In this document: in pieces, positions 29,601 to 40,669 of the stretch
How the letters are laid out: every line of letters starts with the position of its first letter
Numbering within the stretch: position 1 is the first letter of the stretch
Made by a program: the position numbers and the translations under genes
Notes under the pieces: model-generated
Databases searched by the model: none
What the model saw: only the letters and a program-made list of their open reading frames with translations
Told to the model about the DNA's origin: nothing
Source of the DNA: Plasmopara viticola
Lineage: Eukaryota > Oomycota > Peronosporomycetes > Peronosporales > Peronosporaceae
Direction: 5' to 3'
Assembly (NCBI GenBank): GCA_001695595.3
Contig: MBPM02000061.1
Location: forward strand, 1-64,000
Length of the DNA: 64,000 bases

Positions 29601-30452
29601 CTGCACAACGCCTCAGCGCTCCAACAGAATGATCATACACTTTGTTGGGGCTCCGTTGCATCTGTTCATGCCTAGAGCGATGAAAAGGACGTATCTTTGG
29701 ACGTGCAACGTCTTAGCGCTCCGAGAGAAGGATGATACACTTTTTCTGGCTCTTTTGCATCTGTGCTTGTCTAAAGCGATAGAAAGGACGTATCGTTGGC
29801 TGCATAATGTCTCAGCGCTCCAACAGAATGTTTATGCACTTCGTTGAGGCTCCATTGCATGTATGCATGTCTAAAGCGATAGAAAGGACGTATCTTTTGA
29901 CGTACAACGTCTTAGCGCTCCAACAGAAGGATGATACACTTTGTTTTGGCTCTATTGCATGTATGCATGTCTAAAGCGATAGAAAGGACGCATCTGTGGC
30001 CGCACAACGTCTCAGCGCTCCAACAAAAGGCTGATACACTTTGTTCTGGCTTTACTGCATGTATGCATGTCTGAAGCAAAAGAAAGGACGTATCTTCGGA
30101 CTTACAACGTCTCAGCGCTCCAAGAGAAGGATGATACACTTTGTTGTGGCTCTAGTGCATCTGTGCTTGTCTAAAGCGATAGAAAGGACGTATCTTTGGC
30201 AGTTCAACGTCTCAGCCCTCCAACAGAATGATTATACACTTTGTTTTGGCTCTATTGCACCTGTGCATGTCTAAAGTGATAGAAAGGACGTATCTGTGGC
30301 CGCACAAAGTCTCGGCGCTTCAACAAAATGATTATACACTGCGTTGGGGCTCTATAGCATCTGTGCATGTCTAGAGCGATAGATAGGACGAATCTGTGGC
30401 CGTCCAACGTCTTAATGCTCCAGCAGAATGATTATACACTTTGTTCAGTCTT

Positions 30453-30702
30453 CTATTGCATGTATGCATGTCTAGAGCGATAGAAAGGACGTATCTGTGG
30501 CCGTACAACGTCTTTATTCTCCAGCAGAATGATTATACACTTTGTTCAGGCTCTATTGCATGTATGCATGTCTAGAGCGATAGAAAGGACGTATCTGTGG
30601 CCGTACAACGTCTTTATTCTCCAGCAGAATGATTATACACTTTGTTCAGGCTCTATTGCATGTATGCATGTCTAGAGCGATAGAAAGGACGTATCTGTGG
30701 CC
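30453..30702. repeat. Exact single-monomer tandem duplication
   Basis: The 100-bp unit with GTCTTTATTCTCCAGCAG and GTTCAGGCTCTATTGC occurs twice in direct succession with no difference. Bases 30453-30602 equal 30553-30702. This is the smallest recent duplication step visible in the array. Confidence 0.9.
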
Positions 30703-31601
30703 ACACAACATCTCAGCGCTCCAACAGCATGATTATACACATCGTTGGGGCTCCATTGCATCTACGCATGCCTAGAACGATAGAAAGGACGTGTTTGTGG
30801 CCGTACAACGTCTTAATGCTCCAGCAGAATGATTATACACTTCGTTATAGCTTCATTGCATCTGTCCATGCCTAAAGCGATAAAAAGAACGTGGCTTTGA
30901 CCGTCCAACGCATCAGCGCTCCAACAGAATGACTATACACTTCGTTGTGACGCTATTACATTTGTGCATGTCTAGAGCGATAGAAAGGAAGAAACTTTTG
31001 CCGCAGAACGTCTCAGCGCTCTAACACAATGATTATACACTCCGTTGGGGCTTTTTTGTATCTGGCGTGTCTAGAGCGATAAAAAGGACGTATTTTTGAC
31101 CGGACAACGTCTCAGCACTCCAACAGAATGATTATACACATCGTTGGGGCTTCATTGCATCTGTGCATACCTAAGCGACAGAAAGGACGTATTTTGGCCG
31201 TACAATGTCTTAGCGCTTTAACAAAAGGATGATACATTTCGTTGTGGCTCTATTGCATCTGTGCATATCTAGAGCGATAGAAAGGACGTATCTGTGGCCA
31301 CACAACATCTCAGCGCTCCACCAGATTGATTATACACTTCGTTGGGCCTCCTCTGCATCTGTGCATGTCTAGAGCGATAGATAGGACGAATCTGTGGCCG
31401 TCCAATGTCTTAATGCTCCAGCAGAATGATTTTACACTTTGTTCAGGCTCTATTGCATGTATGCATGTCTAAAGCGATAGAAAGGACGTATCTGTGGCCG
31501 CACAACCTCTCAGCGCTCCAACAGAATGATTATACACTTCGTTGGGGCTCTATCGCATCTGTGCATGCCTAGAGACATAGAAAGGACGTATCTGTGGCAG
31601 T

Positions 31602-32450
31602 ACAACGTCTTAATGCTCCAGCAGAATGATTATACACTTTGTTCTGTCTCAATTGCATGGATGCATTTTTAGAGCGATAGAAAAGACGTATCTGTGGCCA
31701 TACAACGTCTCAGCGCTCCAACAGAATGATTATACACTTCGTTGGGGCTCCATTGCATCTGTGCATGTCAAGGGTGATAGAAAGGACGTATCTGTGGCCG
31801 CACAACGTCTTAATGCTCCAGCAGAATGATTTTACACTTTGTTCTGTCTCAATTGCATGGATGCATTTTTTGAGCGATAGAAAAGACGTATCTGTGGCCA
31901 TACAACGTCTCAGCGCTCCAACAGAATGATTATACACTTCGTTGGGGCTCCATTGCATCTGTGCATGCCTAGAGCAAAAGCAGGGACGTATCTGTGGCCG
32001 CACAACGTCTTAATGCTCCAGCAGAATGATTATACACTTTGTTCTGTCTCAATTGCATGGATGCATTTTTAGAGCGATAGAAAAGACGTATCTGTGGCCA
32101 TACAACGTCTCAGCGCTCCAACAGAATGATTATACACTTCGTTGGGGCTCCATTGCATCTGTGCATGTCAAGGGTGATAGAAAGGACGTATCTGTGGCCG
32201 CACAACGTCTTAATGCTCCAGCAGAATGATTTTACACTTTGTTCTGTCTCAATTGCATGGATGCATTTTTTGAGCGATAGAAAAGACGTATCTGTGGCCA
32301 TACAACGTCTCAGCGCTCCAACAGAATGATTATACACTTCGTTGGGGCTCCATTGCATCTGTGCATGCCTAGAGCAAAAGCAGGGACGTATCTGTGGCCG
32401 CACAACGTCTTAATGCTCCAGCAGAATGATTATACACTTTGTTCTGTCTC
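31602..32450. repeat. Perfect 400-bp (four-monomer) tandem higher-order repeat
   Basis: The sequence from 31602 is repeated at an offset of 400 bp with no mismatch through 32450, so 449 bp are identical in both copies. Each 400-bp copy consists of two similar 200-bp dimers built from a GTTCTGTCTC/ATGGATGCATTTTT monomer and a CGTTGGGGCTCC/GTGCATG monomer. The first mismatch outside is T31601 against C32001, and on the right A32051 against T32451. Confidence 0.95.
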
Positions 32451-33099
32451 TATTGCATGTATGCATATCTAGAGCGATAGAAAGGACGTATCTGTGGCCA
32501 CACAACGTCTCAGCGCTCCAACAGAATGATTATACACTTCGTTGGGGCTCCATTGCATCTGTGCATGTCTAGAGCAATAGAAAGGACGTATCTGTGGCCA
32601 AACAACGTCTCAGCGCTTCAACAGAATGATTATACACTTCGTTGGGGCTCTAATGCATCTGTGCATGTCTAGAGCGATGGAAAGACGTTTCTGTGGCCGT
32701 ACAATGTCTTAATGCTCCAGCAGAATGATTATACACTTTGTTCTGTCTCAATTGCATGGATGCATTTTTAGAGCGATAGAAAAGACGTATCTGTGGCCAC
32801 ACAACGTCTCAGCGCTCCAACAGAATGATTATACACTTCGTTGGGGCTCTGTTGCATCTGTGCATGCCTAGAGCAAAGGCAGGGACGTATCTGTGGCCGC
32901 ACAACGTCTTAATGCTCCAGCAGAATGATTATACACTTTGTTCTGTCTCTATTGCATGTATGCATGTCTAGAGCAAAAGCAGGGACGTATCTGTGGCCGC
33001 ACAACGTCTTAATGCTCCAGCAGAATGATTATACACTTTGTTCTGTCTCTATTGCATGTATGCATATCTAGAGCGATAGAAAGGACGTATCTGTGGCCA

Positions 33100-36000
33100 C
33101 ACAACGTCTCAGCGCTCCACCAGAATGATTATACACATCGTTGGGGCTCCATTGCATCTGTGTATGTCTAGAGCGATAGAAAGGACGTATCTTTGGTCGT
33201 ACAACGTCTCAGCCCTCCAACAGAATACTGATACACTTCGTTGTGGCTCTGTTCTATCTGTGCATGTCTAGAGCGATACAAAGAACGTATCTTTGGCTGT
33301 ACAACGTTTCAGCGCTCCAACAGAACGATTATACACATGGTTGTGGCTCTATTCAATCTGTGCATGTCTAGAACAATGGAAAGAACGTATCTATGCCGTA
33401 CAACATATTAATGCTCCAGCAGAATTATTATACACTTCGTTGTGGCTCTCTTCCATGTATGCATGTCTAGAGCGAAAGAATGGACGTATCCGTGGCCGCA
33501 CAACGTCTCAGCGCTCCAACAGAGTTGTTAAGCACTTCGTTGTGGGTCTATTTCATCTGTGCATGTCTGAAGCAATACAAAGGACGTAGCTTTGGCCGAA
33601 GAACGTCTTAGCCCTCCAAAAGAATGATTATACACCTTGTTGGGGCCCTTTTGCATCTGTGCATGTCTAGAGCGATGGAGAGGGCGTATCTGTGGCCGTA
33701 CAACGTCTTAGCGCTCCAACTGAATGCTTATACACCTTGTTGGGGCTCATTTGCATCTGTGCATGTCTCGAGCGATAGAAAAGACGTATCTGTGAAGTGT
33801 TTATACACTTCATTGTGGCTCTTTTGCATGTGTACATGTCTAGGGCGATAGAAACGACGTATTTTTGCGTACAACGTCTCAGCCCTCCAACAGAATGTTT
33901 ATACACTTCACTGTGGCTCTATTGCATGTGTGCATGTTCAGAGCGATACAAAGGACGTATATGTGGCCGGTCAACGTCTTACTGCTCGAACAGAATGATT
34001 ATACACATCGTTGTGGCTCTATTACATCTGTGCATGTCTAGAGCGAGAAAGGACCAATTTCTTGGCCGTACAACGTCTCCGTGCTCCAACAAAATGTTTA
34101 TACACTTCATTGTGGCTCCATTGCATCTGTGCATGTCCAGAGCAATAGAAAGGACGTATCTGTTGCCGTAAAACGTCTCAGCGCTCCAGCGGAATGATTA
34201 TACACTTCATTGTGGCTCTATTCTATCTGTGCATGTCTAGAGCGATAGAAAAGACATATCTTTGGCCGCAGAATGTCTCAGCGCTCCACCACAAGGATTA
34301 TACACTTCGTTGGGGCTTTGTTGCATCTGTGCATGTCTAGAGCGATAAAAAGGACGTATTTTTGGCCTTACAACGTGTTAGCACTCCAACTGAATGATCA
34401 TACACTTCGATGTAGATCTATTGCATCTCTGCGTGTTTAGAGCGATAGAAAGAACGTATCTGTGGCCGCACAGCATTTTAGCGCACGAAAAGAATGAATA
34501 TGCACTTCGTTGTCGCTCTATTGTATCTGTGCATGTCTAGATGGGTAGAAAGGACGTATCTTTTGCCGTATAGCATCTCATCGCTTCAAGAAAATGAATT
34601 TACACAGTATTGCGGCTCTACTGCATCTGTGCATGTCTATACCAACGGAAAGGACGTATCTGTGGCTATATAGCGCCTGAGCGCTTCAAAAGAATACTTT
34701 TACACTTCGTTGTGGCTCTTTTGCGTCTGTGCGTGTCTAGACCGATAGAAAGGACGTATCTGTGGTCATACAGCGTCTGAGCGCTTCAAAAGAATACTTT
34801 TGCACTTTGTTGTGGCTCTTTTGCGTCTATGTATGTCAAGTCCGACCGAAAGGACGTATTTGTGGCATTACAGGGTCTCAGCGCACCAAAAGAATGCTTT
34901 CACACTTGTTGTGGATTAAATGCATCTGTGCATGTATGGACCGATAGAAAGGACGTATCTGTTGGCGTACAGCGTCTCGGCACACCAAAAGGATGATCAT
35001 ACACTTTGTTGTGACTCTTGCATCTGTGCATCTCTAGACCGACAGAAAGGGTGTATATGTTGCCATACAGCGTCTACGCGCTCCAAAAAAATACTTTTAC
35101 ACTTCGCTGTGGCTCTATTGCGTCTGTGCATGTCTAGATGCGTATCTGTGGCCATACATGTCCTCATTGCTTCAAAAGAATACTTATACAATTCGTTTAG
35201 CCTTTATTGCATCTGTGCATGTCTAGATAGACAGTAAGGATGTATCTGTTGCCATAAAGCGTCTACGCGCTCCAAAAGAATACTTTTACACTTCGTTGTG
35301 ACTCTATTGCGTCTGTGCACGTCAAGATAGATAGAAAGGGCGTATCTGTAGCCCTACAACGTCTCGGTGCACCAAACAAATGATTATACACTTCAATGTG
35401 GATTTATTGCATCTGTGCGTCTCTTAAAGGATAAAAAGGACGTATCCGTGGTCTCAGTGCACCAAAAGAATAATTACACACTTCGATGTGGATTTATTGC
35501 ATCTGTGCATGTCTTTATAGATAGAAAGGACGTATCCGTGGTCGTACAGCGTCTCAGTGCACCAAAAGAATGATCATACACTTCGTCGTGGCTCCTATGC
35601 ATCTGTGCATGTTTACACCGACAGAAAGGACGTATATGTGGCCATACAGCGTCTCATCGCTTCAAAAAAAAATACCCCATGTTGTGGCTCTATTGCGTCT
35701 GTGCATGTCTAGACCGATCAAAAGGACGTATCTGTGGCTGTATAGCATTTTAGCGCACGTAACGAATAAATATACACTTCGTTGTGGCTCTATTACATCT
35801 GTGCATGTCTAGATAGATGGAAATGACGTATCTGTGGCCGTACATCATCACATCGCTTCAAGAAATTATATTTACACTGTGTTGCGGCTCTACTGCATCT
35901 GTGCATGTCTAAACCAACGAAAAGGATGTATTTGTGGCCATATAGCTTAACAGCGCACCATAAGAATAATTATACACTTCCTTGCGGCTCTTTTGCATCT

Positions 36001-38150
36001 GGGCAAATCTACACCGATAGAAAGGACGTTTCTGTGGCCGTACAGCGTCTCAGCGCATCAATAGAATGATCATACACTTCGTTGTGGCTCTATTTCATCT
36101 GTGCATGTCTAATGCGAAAGAAAGGACGTATCTTTGGCCGTTTAGCATCTCAGCATACCAACAGACTGTTTATACACTTCGTCGTGGCTGCATTGAATCT
36201 GTGCGCGTCCAGAGTGATAGAAAGAGCCTAACTTTGGCCGTACAGCGTCTCAGCGCTCCAATAGAATATTTATACGCTTCGTTGGGGCTCTATTGTATCT
36301 GTGGATGTCTGAATCGATGAAAAGGACGTATGTTTGGCCGTACAACGTCTCAGCGCTTCAACAGAATGATTATACATTTGTTGGGGCTCTATTGCATCTG
36401 TGCATGTCTAGAGCAAAAGAAAGGACGTATGTGTGGCCGTACAACGTCTCAGCGCTCCAACGGAATGATTAAACACTTTGTTGGGGCTCTATGCATCTGT
36501 GCATCTCTAGAGAGAAAGAAAGGACGTATCTGTGGCCCAACGTCTCAGCGCTCCAACAGAATGATTATACACTTCGTTGGGGCTCTATTGCATCTGTGCA
36601 TGTCTGAATAGATAGAAAGAACGTAGCTGTAGCCGTACAGCATCTCATGGCTTCAAGAAAATGGATTTACACTGTGTTGCGGCTCTACTGCATCTGTGCA
36701 TGTCTAAACCGACAGAAAGGACGTATCTGTTGCCATATAGCTTCTCAGCACACCAAAAGAATAATTATACACTTCCTTGCGGCTCTTTTGCATCTGGGCA
36801 AATCTACACCAATAGAAAGGACGTATCTGTGGTCGTACAGCGTCTTAGCGCACCAAACGAATAATTATACATTTCGTTGGTGCTCATTGCATCTGTGCAT
36901 GTTTAGAGCGATAGAAAGGACGTATTTGTGGCCGTACTACATCTCAGCGCTTCGAAAGGATGATTCTTCACTTCATTGCGACTCTATTGCATCTGCGCAT
37001 GTCTATATAAATAGAAAGGACGTTCTGTGGCCGTACAGCATCTTAGCGCTTCTAAAAGAACCTTCACTTCATTTTGGCTCTATTGCGTCTGTGCATGTCT
37101 AGACAAATAGAGTCAGCGTATTTAAGGTCGTACAGAGTCATACTTCTCCTAAGAAATGATAACACACTTTATTGTGGCTCTGTATCATCTATGCATGTTT
37201 CGATAGTTAGAAAGGACGTATCTGTTGCCGTATACGTCTCAGCTCACCAAAAGTATGATTATACACTTCGATGTGGCTTTATTGTATCTGTTCATGTCTA
37301 GATAGATAGAAGAACGTACCTGTGGCCATATAGCATCTCACCGCTCATAAAGAATGATTATGCGCTTTGTTGTGGCTCTATTGCATCTGTGCATGTCTAC
37401 ACCGAAAACAAGGATGTATCCGTAGCCGTACAGCGTCTTCGCGTTCCGAGAGAATGATTATACACTGTGTTGTGGCTCTATAGAGTCGGTGCATATCTAG
37501 ATAGATCTAAAGGACGTATTTTTGGCCGTACAGCGTCTCAGCGCTCCAAAAGAATTATTAGACACTTCGTTGTGGCTCTATTACGTCTGGGCATGTCTTG
37601 ACCGATAGAAAGGACGTATCTGTCGTCTCAGCGCTCTAAAAGAAAGATTGTACAGTGCGATGTGGCTCTACTGCGTCTGTGCATGTATAGACCGATAGAA
37701 AGGATGTATCTGTCGCCGTATAGCGTCTCAGCGCTCTATAAGAAAGATTGTACACTGCGTTGTGGAACTATGCATCTGAGCATGGCTTACCCGATAGAAA
37801 GGACATATCTAGGGCCGTACAGCATCTCAGCGCTATAAAAGAATAATTATACACTTCGTTGTGGCTCTATTGCATTATTCAATGTCTCGATAGACAGAAT
37901 GAACTTCGCTGTGGCTCTTCTGCATCTGTGCATGCCTAGATAGCTAGATTTTACGTATCTGAGGCCGTAGGAAGAATCGGCGCTTCAAATGGAGCCCGTA
38001 CAGCATTTCAGCGTTTTAAAAAGAAATTGTACACTGCGTTGTGGATCTATTGCCTCTGTGCATGTCTAGACCCATAGAAAGGACGTATCTGTGGCCGTAA
38101 AGCGTCTCAAAAAGGATTATACACTTCGTTGTGGCTCTATTGCATCTGTG
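33100..38150. repeat. Satellite zone IV: diverged right edge of the array
   Basis: Units become progressively less alike and the consensus shifts. TCTAGAGCG is replaced by TCTAGACCG or TCTAGATAG, ACAACGTCTC by ACAGCGTCTC, and CCAACAGAAT by CCAAAAGAAT. Partial units become common (33797-33806, 34895-34915, 35441-35460, 37625, 37900-38015). The last clear monomer ends with TTGCATCTGTG at 38150, after which the sequence is unrelated. Degenerate edges flanking a more homogenised interior are the usual outcome of unequal exchange in satellites. Confidence 0.85.
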
Positions 38151-39577
38151 AGAATTTATTGCAGCTGGCGCTATAGCTCACCGGGATAACGAAAGCCTAA
38201 ACTGAAAATTGTACATAGGTTTCCGTTTGCGAGCTCGCCCATCGCTGTTATCGAGCTTAATTCACTTGCTCTATCTAAAAATATACTTGTATATCGGTCG
38301 TTGCGCTCACCGGAAGATATTTTGACGCAAACAGACCGACCGCCCAATAGACGAGCGCTACCGACAGAAATAAATTTGTTATCCTTAGTCAAAGTTTTCT
38401 AAAAGATTGTTTCAATGAGATGCACGTCAATCCTTGTACAGCCAGCTGTTGCAACACCTTGAGGCCAATTAAGACTTATGTCCTCTTTGTGAAACCTGAG
38501 GTAGGTGAGGGTACTGCTCCATTTTCGAATAAAACCCGTCTTATAGACTAGACTAGAAGTTGTACTGAATGCAGCGATATTGCCATAGATCTTTGCATAA
38601 TAAAGACTGATTCGAGGCCTCAGACCCTTGAATTGCTGATAAAATCAATACAAATCGCAGATCGCTTTCTACACGGTCCCCCTTTGAAGTAGATACCCAA
38701 CGATCATCATCAAGCATAACACTTTGTGCATTAAGTTTTGTTCATATTGTCATGTCCTGGTTTCTGTTAGCTTGTACTAAAAGTTTTTAAAGCACATGTG
38801 TCACACAATATTAACTTGTGTGACGCACACTGGCTTCGTGTACTTCCTCTATAACAGGAATTTAAATAAGCAAACGAGTGATGCACGTTTGGTCCTAAGT
38901 GACGATGTAAGCTCATTCTACGCTTCTTGTATATCTAAGACAGGAAGCAGCATACTGCTACAATCACAACACCATACGCGTAAATAGACAAGAAAACTTA
39001 TATCGAATCACGATGAAGAACTTTTATATAGGATATTGTATTATGATACAGCCATCAATGAATGGGTCCTAAGTGATGCAGCAACGACCAGTAAACAATA
39101 CGCTGCTACCAACCCAGCACAGACGACAGCATCACTTGTAGCGCTAACAAAGCCTTCAATATCGACGAAAATGCCATTCAAATTAATACTGCTTGTAGGG
39201 GTACTTGCTTCCTAAGACTTATTTGCTGACGTTATGAAACTTCGTTGTCGTGTTACAAATGTAATAGTAATAACGTAATATTATGGGTCACGTTATACTT
39301 CTTCTAGTCGGTCTTTTGATGAAGCGTGCTTGACTTTTGGAGGATCGCTATATCAATACGTGACCGTGTCATGAGCGTACTGTTGCGGCTGTATTCCTTC
39401 GCGCGGTAATTGTTAGGACAAGTGTTCATCTTCTGATCTACAGCAAACTGTTACAACGGATCACTTTTCGAAGGCTGTTTTGCTCATGTGCTTTGGTCAG
39501 CGCTAACTAAAGTCGAGCTCCATAAAGTATTCAACGTAGTACGTGATGCGATGGTGCGAATTCCCTTTGACTCCGTC
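38151..39577. other. Intergenic sequence, no gene recognised
   Basis: AT-rich unique-looking sequence directly right of the satellite. A reading frame on the minus strand (38171-38392) begins only at a TTG preceded in frame by TAG, has no match I recognise, and is not called. I see no tRNA, rRNA or repeat here. Confidence 0.6.
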
Positions 39578-39790
39578 GCTTTACCAAAGCAACTTGTAAG
39601 CCTTTTGTGGATGCTATCATGTAGAAACTGGGACTAAAATTCAAATCATTTTTAGCCTCACCTATGCGACTAGCAATCCTTTTGTCGATTCTAAAAGGGA
39701 CCGAACTTAAAAATTATTCCAGCTTTGCCTGAGCGACTTGCAAGCCTTTAGTCGATCCTATCATGTAGAAATAGGGACTGATATTTTAAG
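39578..39790 (+). repeat. Diverged minisatellite, three copies of about 65-75 bp
   Basis: Three related units follow each other at about 39578-39650, 39653-39715 and 39722-39790. Shared blocks are GCGACTTGCAAGCCTTT (GCAACTTGTAAGCCTTT and GCGACTAGCAATCCTTT in the other two), GTCGATCCTATCATGTAGAA and GGGACT. A weak fourth copy may lie near 40155-40225 (GAGCGACTTACAAATAC). No coding potential is visible. Confidence 0.7.
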
Positions 39791-39854
39791 GGTGTGTGCC
39801 CCTTTCTTATCCGATCATAAGACGAAGTCGTCTCTAGTGCAATAAAGTGCTATA

Positions 39855-40089
39855 CAAGCTTCTACGACTACAGCTGGTTACCGAAAAAATTCTCTTCTGC
39901 AAGTTGATGCTCTTTGCACGCTACGCTGGCCAGCCAGAGGGTCAACAGATGATGATTTAAGCAAAGAGCAGTGCCTGAGCGAAAAATAGGGTGTTGGGAC
40001 AAAGTGAATCCGACGTTGTGTTTGAACGGAATTAATTTCTCGGGAGGATCTCGGCACTATGCTTGTGTATGTTGCTCTGGTCAAACTTG
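39855..40089 (+). mobile_element. Diverged LTR-like dispersed repeat, copy A
   Basis: This segment aligns in the same orientation with 54811-55083. Shared blocks in order are AGCTTCTACGACTACA, CACCGAA/TACCGAA, CTTCT-CA-G-TGATGCT, ACGCTGGCCAGC, GTGAATCCGAC/ATGAATCCGAC and CTCTGGTCAAACTTG/CTCTGGTTAGACTTG. Copy A lacks about 65 bp present in copy B after the first block. Two old copies without neighbouring coding sequence fit solo-LTR remnants; the assignment to a Ty3/gypsy-type LTR is inference from the gypsy pol relic between them. Confidence 0.6.
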
Positions 40090-40669
40090 ATCCCTAAAAA
40101 TTACAATTGTATGTGGCGCACATTTTCTTTCTAATCCTACTGACCAAGCACGATTTGCGACTGCTGAGCGACTTACAAATACACTCTCTGTATTTTGCCT
40201 GCTAAATCTACAAGGACCGACCGACTCTTGTAGTTCGGTCAGGCGCATACATTTTGATTAAAGCGATACAGTCGCAGTGAAGTAAACAATATAACAGGAA
40301 CAGCGATGCTGGCATTTCCGCTGCGCTCAATTGTGTTACTCGGGGCTTGGCTACTATATTTGAGGTAATTGATAGATACTGTTCCTACGCAGAAATTATA
40401 CTTTTCAAGGTTTTCACTACTGGCCCCAAGAAAACAACACGATTTAAAAAATACTCGAAATCAAACCAGTTCTTGGAATACTGTAAAAACTGTACCGATC
40501 ACGCAAGGAAAAAATAAAGATGTGAGCATTAAAAATGTGTTGAGCCGCAACCAAGTATCGAGATAGCCTATGTTACTCACAATGTAAATGTAGATTTGCA
40601 TCAATGCGATTGCAACCACGCTTTATCAAATAAACATTCTTTGTTTTGCAGCAGCTTGTTCAGAAAAAA
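40090..40669. other. Upstream region of the AA17-like gene
   Basis: AT-rich sequence ending at the start codon of the secreted protein gene. A pyrimidine-rich stretch followed by CAG (TTTGTTTTGCAG, 40640-40651) lies about 20 bp before the ATG and could be a 3' splice site of a 5'-UTR intron, but no donor can be fixed from sequence alone. I do not find a convincing oomycete initiator (TCANTYY-type) element at a sensible distance. Confidence 0.4.

Larger units (their letters stand above)
28076..32826. repeat. Long-range copy: 452-bp block repeated about 4.3 kb away
   Basis: Positions 28081-28532 match 32375-32826 with an offset of 4294 bp and a single substitution (GATTTTACAC against GATTATACAC). 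Both copies include the same 99-bp unit with GCGATGGAAAGACGTTTC and the same ATTGCATGGATGCATTTTT variant. Near-identity at this distance, with less similar sequence between, suggests gene conversion or non-adjacent copying rather than simple neighbour slippage. Confidence 0.9.
20130..33100. repeat. Satellite zone III: interleaved monomer subfamilies
   Basis: Several diagnostic monomer types alternate here. One has GGGGCTCCATTGCATCTGTG and GCATGCCTAGAGCG; a second has TTATTCTGGCTCTATTGCAT followed by GTATGCATGTCTAAAGCG and GAAGGATGATACAC or GAAGGCTGATACAC; a third, mainly after 27980, has CTTAATGCTCCAGCAG and GTTCTGTCTC. Between 25001 and 28300 the GGCC/GTACAACG landmark falls at exactly every 100 bp, 33 units in a row without net indel. 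A partial unit is fused at about 23383-23393 (GAAGAATTAAAAAAGGACG). Confidence 0.85.
1..38150. repeat. 100-bp satellite DNA array, about 380 monomers, open at the left window edge
   Basis: A single tandem array fills this span. The monomer is 100 bp, about 47% GC by my count of a typical unit, with landmarks in order: ACGTATCTGTGGCCGTACAA, CGTCTCAGCGCTCCAACAGA, ATGATTATACACTTCGTTG, GGCTCTATTGCATCTGTGCA and TGTCTAGAGCGATAGAAAGG. Most differences between units are substitutions; single-base indels and partial units occur but are rare. Most units contain an XbaI site (TCTAGA). The array is unlikely to be coding: 100 is not a multiple of 3, so each frame changes register in every unit and meets the TAG in CTAGAGCGATAG at least once per 300 bp unless mutated. 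It starts before base 1. Function is unknown; I infer constitutive heterochromatin. Confidence 0.98.

Noticed and set aside
1..38150. Over a hundred reading frames of 60-166 codons on both strands in the satellite, with recurring strings such as ICACLERKKGRICGRT and HLCMSRAIERTYLWPYN
   Set aside because: They are the three frames of one 100-bp unit read in turn, because 100 is not divisible by 3. They end at the unit's own TAG codons, occur on both strands, and show no start context or codon bias.
1..38150. CRISPR-like or LTR-internal interpretation of the direct repeats
   Set aside because: There are no unique spacers: repeats are contiguous, the genome is eukaryotic, and no cas or pol genes flank the array.
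38171..38392. Minus-strand frame of 73 codons next to the array end
   Set aside because: It starts at TTG with an in-frame TAG just upstream, has no motif I recognise, and its only internal ATG leaves about 20 codons.
40646..40669. TTG at 40646 as start of the AA17-like protein
   Set aside because: It adds a polar stretch before the signal peptide, and TTG is not a normal eukaryotic start. The ATG at 40670 gives a classical signal peptide ending before His24.
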